64,000 nt of DNA from the NCBI GenBank assembly GCA_903838705.1, contig CAILZL010000033.1:1-64000 (forward strand), written 5' to 3'. The DNA is from an uncultured Pseudomonadota bacterium. GTDB taxonomy: Bacteria; Pseudomonadota; Gammaproteobacteria; Steroidobacterales; Steroidobacteraceae. Shown here piece by piece: positions 58,461 to 64,000 of this stretch (position 1 is the stretch's first letter; each line of letters begins with the position of its first letter). The notes beneath the pieces are model-generated. The model ran no database searches and had not been told where the DNA came from. It worked only from the letters and a program-made list of their open reading frames with translations. The position numbers and the translations under genes were made by a program.

Positions 58461-60041
58461 TTATGATTCACTGTCTACAGGTTTGATGGAATCGGGTTGC
58501 ACAACTGCTCCGAACATATCCATCATCTGCTTTACATTCGGGTCAGTATGAATTGCCTGAGCCGCAGCCTGCTGTCGATCCGCCGCTATTGCCTGCTGGC
58601 GTCTGGCTGGCGTATCAATTACTGCATCGACTTCAGGATTAACGAACTCCAGCTTGATTTCTTCCGCCAGCGCCCCGCTTAAAGCTGACTGCAGCTTTTC
58701 CACCACCGATGGCCGACACAGATGTTCGCCATCTTTATCCAGCAGCAATCTGATCTTGCCCGGCGATCTTGCTGACAAGCTGCAATGAGCGGCCAGCTGT
58801 GCGGTCATGCCACTCAAATTCATCGACCTGACCATCGCTGCCCAATCCTGCTCAGATCGGGTTCCAGACGGCTGCGCAATAACAGGCTGAATTGCAGTCT
58901 TCCGGGCATTGCCCGCATCCGGCAACGCCGTCACTTGTGTATGAGGGGGCGCTTCATCTGATTGACGGAAAGCCAGCATTCTAAGCAGCACCATCTCAAA
59001 TCCAGAGCGCGTCTCGGGTGCCAGATCAAGATCCCGACGACCAACAATTGCAATTTGATAAAACAATTGCACATCTTCAGGTGAGAGCAGATTGATCAGT
59101 TGCAACAAGTTCTCCGAATCATCTGCATCTTCTGCAATCCGATCCGGTACCGCATGCAGAAGTGCAAGCTTCTGGAAAATTGCTGCGAGCTCTGACAGAA
59201 CGTCCGGGTAATCGGGCGCATGCTCGTCAAGCACCTCAACCTGACGCAGCATTTCACGGGCATCGTGATTGGCTAGCGCTGCAACCAGGGCTACGAGCTG
59301 GCGACGATCAATCGTGCCTAACATGGTACGAGTATCCGCCCCAGTCAGTTTGTTGCCACCAAAAGCAATGGCCTGATCCAGCAAACTGAGCGCATCACGC
59401 ATGCTGCCCTGTGCCGAGCGTGCAATCAGACGCACAGCATCTGCATCGTATGTGATTTTTTCCGCATCCAGAATTTCATTGATGCGCCCGCTAATCACGG
59501 CCTGTGACATGCGCTTCAGATTGAACTGCAGACAGCGAGAAAGCACGGTCACCGGCAGCTTCTGCGGATCAGTGGTCGCCAGCAAAAACTTAACATGAGG
59601 CGGCGGTTCTTCAAGCGTCTTGAGCAACGCATTGAAAGAATGCGTAGACAGCATGTGAACTTCGTCGATCAGATAGACCTTGTATCGACCGCGTGCCGGG
59701 GCGTACTGCACATTATCCAGCAACTCACGGGTGTCATCTACCTTGGTCCTCGAAGCAGCATCGACTTCCAGCAAGTCAACAAATCGTCCTTCATCAATTT
59801 CACGACAGGTTGAGCATACGCCGCAGGGGTTGGCACTCACCCCGGTTTCGCAATTCAGAGATTTGGCAAATATTCGGGCAATGGTGGTTTTGCCGACGCC
59901 GCGCGTACCGGTGAACAGAAATGCATGATGCACTCTGCCAGAATCAAGGGCATTGACCAGCGCACGAACCACATGTTCCTGGCCAGCCAGTTCAGAAAAA
60001 CGCTTGGGTCGCCACTTTCGGGCAAGAACAAGGTAACTCAT
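58461..60041 (-). CDS. dnaX: DNA polymerase III tau (gamma/tau) subunit
   Basis: Clamp-loader ATPase. From ATG 60041 (MSYLVLARKWRPKRFSEL) 526 residues; the open frame extends into the ffs gene but that is not protein-like. Walker A FTGTRGVGKTTIARI, a four-cysteine zinc module (CETGVSANPCGVCSTC), DEVHML Walker B, and SRC motif SRCLQF. The shorter C-terminus (about 360-526) would contact the replicative polymerase and helicase. I see no clear A-rich slippery site for making gamma by frameshift. Confidence 0.95.
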   Translation of the reverse strand: MSYLVLARKWRPKRFSELAGQEHVVRALVNALDSGRVHHAFLFTGTRGVGKTTIARIFAKSLNCETGVSANPCGVCSTCREIDEGRFVDLLEVDAASRTKVDDTRELLDNVQYAPARGRYKVYLIDEVHMLSTHSFNALLKTLEEPPPHVKFLLATTDPQKLPVTVLSRCLQFNLKRMSQAVISGRINEILDAEKITYDADAVRLIARSAQGSMRDALSLLDQAIAFGGNKLTGADTRTMLGTIDRRQLVALVAALANHDAREMLRQVEVLDEHAPDYPDVLSELAAIFQKLALLHAVPDRIAEDADDSENLLQLINLLSPEDVQLFYQIAIVGRRDLDLAPETRSGFEMVLLRMLAFRQSDEAPPHTQVTALPDAGNARKTAIQPVIAQPSGTRSEQDWAAMVRSMNLSGMTAQLAAHCSLSARSPGKIRLLLDKDGEHLCRPSVVEKLQSALSGALAEEIKLEFVNPEVDAVIDTPARRQQAIAADRQQAAAQAIHTDPNVKQMMDMFGAVVQPDSIKPVDSES

Positions 60042-60103
60042 GAGTTGCAACAGACCCGACTTTCTTGAGCGGCGAACTCGACACGAGCACAGGATTGATG
60101 AGG

Positions 60104-60218
<115 letters not shown>

Positions 60219-60345
60219 TAAACTTGCGAAGTTTCTATCGGTAAGCCACAGCAACCAACAGAGACGTTGCACTATACCAGTCAGTCTTCAGAGCGAACAG
60301 CCGCCGCAAAAACTTCTGCGCAGGCTGTTTAATCGACCTGAATTC

Positions 60346-60435
60346 TGGCGGAGAGGGTGAGATTCGAACTCACGAGGGCCGCGAAGCCCCGCCGGTTTTC
60401 AAGACCGGTGCATTCAACCGCTCTGCCACCTCTCC
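60346..60435 (-). tRNA. tRNA-Ser (anticodon UGA)
   Basis: 90 nt with encoded CCA. Acceptor GGAGAGG pairs with CCUCUCC; anticodon loop CTTGAAA in stem CCGGT/ACCGG gives TGA; long variable arm GGGGCTTCGCGGCCC; T-arm GTGAG-TTCGAAT-CTCAC. Confidence 0.97.
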
Positions 60436-60522
60436 GTAACAGACATCCCAGTGCGGGCGCGCATTGTACACAACTATCGGGGTTCGTCACGACAAGATCA
60501 CATGAACTTTGTACCTGGTCAG

Positions 60523-60559
60523 CTTGTCCATATCGCAACTTTGTTATAGTTGACAAAGT
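60523..60559 (+). promoter_or_regulatory. yccA-like gene promoter with overlapping palindrome
   Basis: -10 TATAGT (60545-60550) with a CTTGTC/TTGTCC -35 candidate at 60523-60529. The -10 sits between perfect 7-bp arms ACTTTGT (60538-60544) and ACAAAGT (60553-60559), a typical repressor-operator layout. The regulator is unknown. Confidence 0.45.
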
Positions 60560-60584
60560 ATTTTGATTAAGCGGAGTCAGGAAA

Positions 60585-61259
60585 ATGTCAAACAGCCCGG
60601 TTCAGGTCTTCAGTACAGTCGGCGAATCAGTACAGTCTGCCAATAAGGTATTGCGTAATACCTACCTGTTACTGAGCGCCACATTGGCCTTCAGCGCTCT
60701 GGTGGCGGGCCTAGCAATGGCATTCGACCTGCCCTCCCCGGGCTTCATCATTACGATGGCCGTCTATTTCGGCTTGCTGTTCGCAACCAACAAGCTGCAG
60801 AACAGTGCTTGGGGCATTCTGAGCGTATTTGCCCTTACCGGCTTTCTAGGTTACACCCTCGGGCCAATAGTGAGCGCCTATCTGCGATTCCTCCCGAATG
60901 GCCACCAGGTGGTTCTTACCGCATTGGGCACTACCGCCGTTGCTTTTGTTGGGCTGTCAGCCTATGCGGTGAAAAGTGGCAAGGATTTCAGTTTTCTGGG
61001 CGGCTTTCTGACTGTCGGCATGCTGGCTGCATTTGTACTGGGTCTGATTGCGGTTTTCTTCCACCTGCAAACACTTTCTCTGGTCGTGTCAGGCATGTTT
61101 GTGCTGGCGATGGGCGCATTCATCCTGTTTGAAACTGGCAGCATTCTCAATGGTGAACAGACTAATTACATTGTGGCTACGGTGTCACTCTACGTGAGCA
61201 TCTACAACCTGTTTACCAGCCTTCTGCATCTGCTTGGCTTTGCCAGTATGGATGACTGA
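60585..61259 (+). CDS. yccA: Bax inhibitor-1/YccA family inner membrane protein
   Basis: 224 residues, seven hydrophobic segments. VLRNTYLLLSATLAFSALVAG at the start, the central GYTLGPIVSAYL, and the end ATVSLYVSIYNLFTSLLHLLG with the conserved Asp-lacking SLY-x-SIYNLF motif of the family. E. coli YccA modulates the FtsH protease; that role is carried over by family. The start has GGAG-like AAGCGGAG upstream. Followed by a strong terminator. Confidence 0.9.
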   Translation: MSNSPVQVFSTVGESVQSANKVLRNTYLLLSATLAFSALVAGLAMAFDLPSPGFIITMAVYFGLLFATNKLQNSAWGILSVFALTGFLGYTLGPIVSAYLRFLPNGHQVVLTALGTTAVAFVGLSAYAVKSGKDFSFLGGFLTVGMLAAFVLGLIAVFFHLQTLSLVVSGMFVLAMGAFILFETGSILNGEQTNYIVATVSLYVSIYNLFTSLLHLLGFASMDD

Positions 61260-61292
61260 CTGGCAGTTACGGTATCTGTAGAAACGATTCAC

Positions 61293-61320
61293 AAAAAAGG
61301 CCGGTTTTACCGGCCTTTTT
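61293..61320. terminator. Bidirectional rho-independent terminator
   Basis: Stem AAAAAGGCCGG/CCGGCCTTTTT with loop TTTTA; T-runs in both directions. Serves yccA on + and ppnP on minus, which end on either side. Confidence 0.9.
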
Positions 61321-61340
61321 AATTCTGGGCATCTCGATAG

Positions 61341-61628
61341 CTAGTTGCCAAGAAATTCGCACAGGTACGCCGCCGGACCTGACACAGCCTGTACATCAAA
61401 CCCGCTATTGGCGGCAATTTCAAAAACGGTACCTGCAGGGTAGTTCTGCCAATCACCACCCGTCAGTCTGACGCGCAGCAAACCACTGGTCACGGTCATA
61501 CGCTCAGCGGCACCTGTACCGAAATGATATTCACCAGCCGCAATCACGCCGACCGTTGCACGTAATCCATTGCGTTCAAAACCAATGCTCTGAACACCGC
61601 CATCAAAGTAACTGTTATGTTTCAACAT
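61341..61628 (-). CDS. ppnP: Pyrimidine/purine nucleoside phosphorylase (DUF1255)
   Basis: 95 residues, cupin-like fold. NSYFDGGVQSIGFERNG and GVIAAGEYHFGTGAAERMTVTSG, then FDVQAVSGPAAYLCEFLG, match YaiE/PpnP end to end. Splits many nucleosides with phosphate. Last gene of the msbA-lpxK-Trm112-kdsB-ppnP run on the minus strand (17-bp gap to kdsB). Confidence 0.93.
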   Translation of the reverse strand: MLKHNSYFDGGVQSIGFERNGLRATVGVIAAGEYHFGTGAAERMTVTSGLLRVRLTGGDWQNYPAGTVFEIAANSGFDVQAVSGPAAYLCEFLGN

Positions 61629-61645
61629 ATGTCATTCCAGTGTTA

Positions 61646-62410
61646 TCAAGTAAATTCACGACGAATACGTTCGATATCCTGCGGCGTATCCACACCCATG
61701 CCGGGCTGTGCAACTGCAGTCGCAATTGCGATCTGCATGCCGGATTGCAGGGCACGTAATTGTTCCAGGCTTTCTGCCAGCTCAAGCTGGCTCGCTGGCA
61801 GTTGAGTCAATCGCAACAGGGCTTCAACCCGGTAGGCATAAATACCAAGATGCCGATGACTTCCATCAAACTGAGTCTGGCTGCTAATCCCGCCAGGCGC
61901 GCCATCACGATGCCAGGGAATCGGTGCACGACTGAAATACAGGGCCATGCCACTTGCAGTACTGACCACCTTAACGACATTCGGGTTCAGAAACTCTTCC
62001 AGTGACTTGATTGGCGTGGCCAATGTCGACATGTGAGACTGAGGGTTGGACAGTAATAACTGTGCCACCTGATTGATCAATTGTGGTGGCATCTGCGGTT
62101 CATCACCCTGCACATTGACCACTACAGTATCAGCAGGCCAGTTGCAGCGGATCGCCACTTCAGCAATCCGGTCGGTACCCGAACGATGCTCGCTGCCCGT
62201 CAGCATGGCCATCGACTCCGTACCACGGGGATTTTTAACCGCTGAAGCGATACGTGGATCATCAGTGGCTACCAGCACTTCATCAGCCTGACTTTGGCAG
62301 GCTGCATCAACAACCCACTGAACCATCGGCTTACCATGTATTTCCAGCAAGGGCTTGCCGGGCAGGCGCGTCGATGCAAACCGCGCTGGAATGACGACCT
62401 TGAAACTCAT
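61646..62410 (-). CDS. kdsB: 3-deoxy-manno-octulosonate cytidylyltransferase
   Basis: Activates Kdo to CMP-Kdo for lipopolysaccharide. 254 residues. N-terminal nucleotide motif VIPARFASTRLPGKPL, VVNVQGDEPQMPP and the YFSRAPIPWHRDG loop. Its ATG overlaps the stop of the Trm112-like gene by one base. Confidence 0.97.
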   Translation of the reverse strand: MSFKVVIPARFASTRLPGKPLLEIHGKPMVQWVVDAACQSQADEVLVATDDPRIASAVKNPRGTESMAMLTGSEHRSGTDRIAEVAIRCNWPADTVVVNVQGDEPQMPPQLINQVAQLLLSNPQSHMSTLATPIKSLEEFLNPNVVKVVSTASGMALYFSRAPIPWHRDGAPGGISSQTQFDGSHRHLGIYAYRVEALLRLTQLPASQLELAESLEQLRALQSGMQIAIATAVAQPGMGVDTPQDIERIRREFT

Positions 62411-62598
62411 CAGGTGCTCAGCAAAGCATCATCTGAATCGAGTGGTCTGGCTTCTTCCTCAAGCATGACCGGAATCCCATCACGAACTGGAAACGCCAGA
62501 CGATCAGCGCGACAAATCAGCTGCTCTCCCTGCTTGTCATACTTGAGCGGGCTCTTGCAGATCGGACAGGCCAGTATGTCGTGTAGTCGTGAATCCAT
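62410..62598 (-). CDS. ycaR: Trm112/YcaR-like small zinc protein
   Basis: 62 residues. [17 protein letters not shown] gives one Cys pair; the second half reads [19 protein letters not shown], the standard YcaR form where only one further cysteine is kept. Sits between lpxK (4-bp gap) and kdsB, as in E. coli. Role unclear. Confidence 0.93.
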   Translation of the reverse strand: MDSRLHDILACPICKSPLKYDKQGEQLICRADRLAFPVRDGIPVMLEEEARPLDSDDALLST

Positions 62599-62602
62599 GA
62601 TC

Positions 62603-63631
62603 TCAATTATCCCGAATTCCGCGGTTTATTTGCAGGGCTCGCTGCACACACTGGATAAGTTGTGCTTCGTCGACCGTACTTAACTGCACTTGCGTTGTTA
62701 CTGCCCAGTGTCGTGAATCAGCAATATGCTGACATTTTACGGCATCTTTCTCAGTCATGAGAACGGGCAGGTCATCGTCAAATTCTATATCAGCACGACT
62801 CAGGCGTGCATGGTCGGGCAAGATGCGGGCATCCACATGTAAACCAAGCTGCTCAAGTGCAGAAATAAATGATTGCGGATGTCCTATTGCCGTAATTACG
62901 TGCACAGTCTGCCCATTTAGCTCGGCAACAGCCCGGATCGCCTCTGATTTCAATGCACGCAGATTACCAAGCCTGATGCGGTAGGTCACCGAAGGCGGGT
63001 CAAGCCGTGCCGGCCGGGAATCATCACGTTGATTCAACAGAATCAGATCAGCTTCCTGAAGGCGCTTTACCGGTTCGCGCAAGGGACCCGCAGGTAATAA
63101 GAAGCCGTTGCCAAACATTCGACTGTTATCTACCACAACCAGCTCAAGATCACGCTGCATACGATAATGCTGCAAACCATCATCGGAGATAATCAGCTCG
63201 GCACCCTCTGCTATTGCCTGCCTGGCATTGGCGACTCGATCTGGACCCGCTATCACGATTGCCTGTGTTTGCTGAGCTATCAGCACCGCCTCGTCACCCA
63301 CCTGTACGGGATCGCTGCCTGGCTTCACCCTTTGTGGCCATTGATCAGATTGGCCGCCATAACCACGAGTGATGACTGCAACCTTTCGCTTTTGCGCAAA
63401 CAGGAAATTTGCAAGCCAGATGACCAGCGGCGTCTTACCTGTGCCGCCGACCGTCAGATTACCCACAACGATAACTGGTATGCCGACACTGAAACGCTTG
63501 AACAGGCCGCGATCAAAGCACCATCGTCGTAATTCGACAAGCGCGCCAAAAATCCATGAAAAAGGCAGCAACAGCCAGACCAGGCGTGATTTTCCATACC
63601 AGAGCCGTTGCAACTGCAGGTCAATGGCCAT
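62603..63631 (-). CDS. lpxK: Tetraacyldisaccharide 4'-kinase
   Basis: Phosphorylates the lipid A precursor at the 4' position. 342 residues. N-terminal hydrophobic segment (about 18-32), Walker A in [38 protein letters not shown] and LPAGPLREP are diagnostic. Two bp separate it from msbA, its usual partner. Confidence 0.97.
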   Translation of the reverse strand: MAIDLQLQRLWYGKSRLVWLLLPFSWIFGALVELRRWCFDRGLFKRFSVGIPVIVVGNLTVGGTGKTPLVIWLANFLFAQKRKVAVITRGYGGQSDQWPQRVKPGSDPVQVGDEAVLIAQQTQAIVIAGPDRVANARQAIAEGAELIISDDGLQHYRMQRDLELVVVDNSRMFGNGFLLPAGPLREPVKRLQEADLILLNQRDDSRPARLDPPSVTYRIRLGNLRALKSEAIRAVAELNGQTVHVITAIGHPQSFISALEQLGLHVDARILPDHARLSRADIEFDDDLPVLMTEKDAVKCQHIADSRHWAVTTQVQLSTVDEAQLIQCVQRALQINRGIRDN

Positions 63632-63633
63632 AA

Positions 63634-64000
63634 CTAGGCATTGAACTGCAGGCGATACAGCGCGGCATACGCCCCATTTCGCGACAGCAATTCGGCATGT
63701 GTACCGACTTCCACAATCCGTCCAGCATCCATCACAACAATTCGATCAGCTTTTTCAATAGTAGAAAGGCGATGCGCAATAACCAGCGTGGTGCGATCTT
63801 TCATCAGCAGTTCGAGCGCAGCCTGAATTGCACGCTCGGATTCAGAATCCAGCGCAGATGTAGCTTCATCCAGAATCAGAATGGGGGCATCTTTCAGCAA
63901 GGCGCGAGCTATTGATATACGCTGTTTCTGTCCGCCTGAGAGCAACACACCGCGCTCACCCACTGTGGTTGCCATGCCCTGCGGCAGCTTGCTGGCAAAC
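63634..64000 (-). CDS. msbA: Lipid A export ATP-binding/permease protein, 3' part (5' end outside window)
   Basis: ABC exporter flipping lipid A-core across the inner membrane. Only the last ~121 residues of the ATP-binding domain are visible and the frame is open to the window edge. Signature [21 protein letters not shown], Walker [13 protein letters not shown], and switch histidine in [14 protein letters not shown] are present. Adjacent lpxK identifies it as MsbA rather than another exporter. Confidence 0.93.
   Translation of the reverse strand, partial: FASKLPQGMATTVGERGVLLSGGQKQRISIARALLKDAPILILDEATSALDSESERAIQAALELLMKDRTTLVIAHRLSTIEKADRIVVMDAGRIVEVGTHAELLSRNGAYAALYRLQFNA

Noticed and set aside
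58461-60041. Programmed frameshift in dnaX producing gamma
   Set aside because: No A-AAA-AAG-type slippery site with a following hairpin was seen near the expected position; only a short A-run early in the gene.

Overview
The window is a piece of a gammaproteobacterial chromosome. Evidence: the rarA-serS, fabD-fabG-acpP-fabF-...-mltG-tmk-holB-pilZ, purB/nudJ/mnmA, thrS-infC-rpmI-rplT-pheST-ihfA, dapA/gcvR-bcp, ffs-dnaX-ybaB-recR and msbA-lpxK-ycaR-kdsB neighbourhoods, and a full lipid A/Kdo, MlaA and BepA outer-membrane toolkit. A fused aspartate kinase/diaminopimelate decarboxylase, as in Xanthomonadaceae, points to a Xanthomonadales-like or neighbouring lineage; a single-domain QueF and a rhombosortase are further hints. 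I cannot name the genus.

Layout. 1-7.3 kb: end of rarA, serS, a SAM hydrolase, a small acidic protein, lysAC and ppk2, all on +. 7.3-13.2 kb: minus-strand type II secretion operon gspG-H-I-J-K-L-M-N (no gspC-F here), divergent from a rhombosortase gene. 13.9-22.8 kb: fatty-acid and folate block fabD-fabG-acpP-fabF-pabB-pabC-mltG-tmk-holB-pilZ. 22.8-26.9 kb: a cyclic-nucleotide-binding/rhodanese fusion, a FadJ-like protein and a small EEP nuclease, all on minus. 27.0-27.4 kb: a TIR-like (ThsB/DUF1863-type) gene.

27.46-28.70 kb is the most unusual part. A near-consensus XerCD dif site (27459-27486) and a second half-degenerate dif-like site (28672-28699) bracket about 1.2 kb. Inside are a DUF3653-like phage gene, a small basic ORF overlapping it by ATGA, and a hairpin-rich tail ending in a terminator. 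I read it as a tiny filamentous-phage-derived or satellite-like element integrated at dif. Gene strand preference also flips around this point, as expected if it is the replication terminus.

28.7-46.3 kb: purB, a conserved hypothetical, nudJ, mnmA and ppc on +; then a lipoprotein with repeat domains and a beta-propeller, merR, ihfA, pheT, pheS, rplT, rpmI, infC (apparent AUC start), thrS, tRNA-Val and queF on minus; then a soluble histidine kinase on +. 46.3-49.0 kb: an accessory-looking SDR-AraC gene pair between a tRNA-3'-end-like scar and tRNA-Ser(GGA). 49.1-55.1 kb: dapA, then gcvR, bcp, phoH, bepA and mlaA. 55.1-60.4 kb: maeB, recR, ybaB, dnaX, the 4.5S RNA gene and tRNA-Ser(UGA). 60.6-64 kb: a YccA-like membrane protein, ppnP, kdsB, a Trm112-like protein, lpxK and the 3' end of msbA.

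Functional links: the GspG-N proteins build the pseudopilus and inner-membrane platform that exports folded proteins, and the adjacent rhombosortase probably trims GlyGly-CTERM substrates of the same route. MsbA, LpxK and KdsB make and flip lipid A/Kdo, while BepA and MlaA keep the outer membrane in order. All calls come from reading the sequence; no database search was run.
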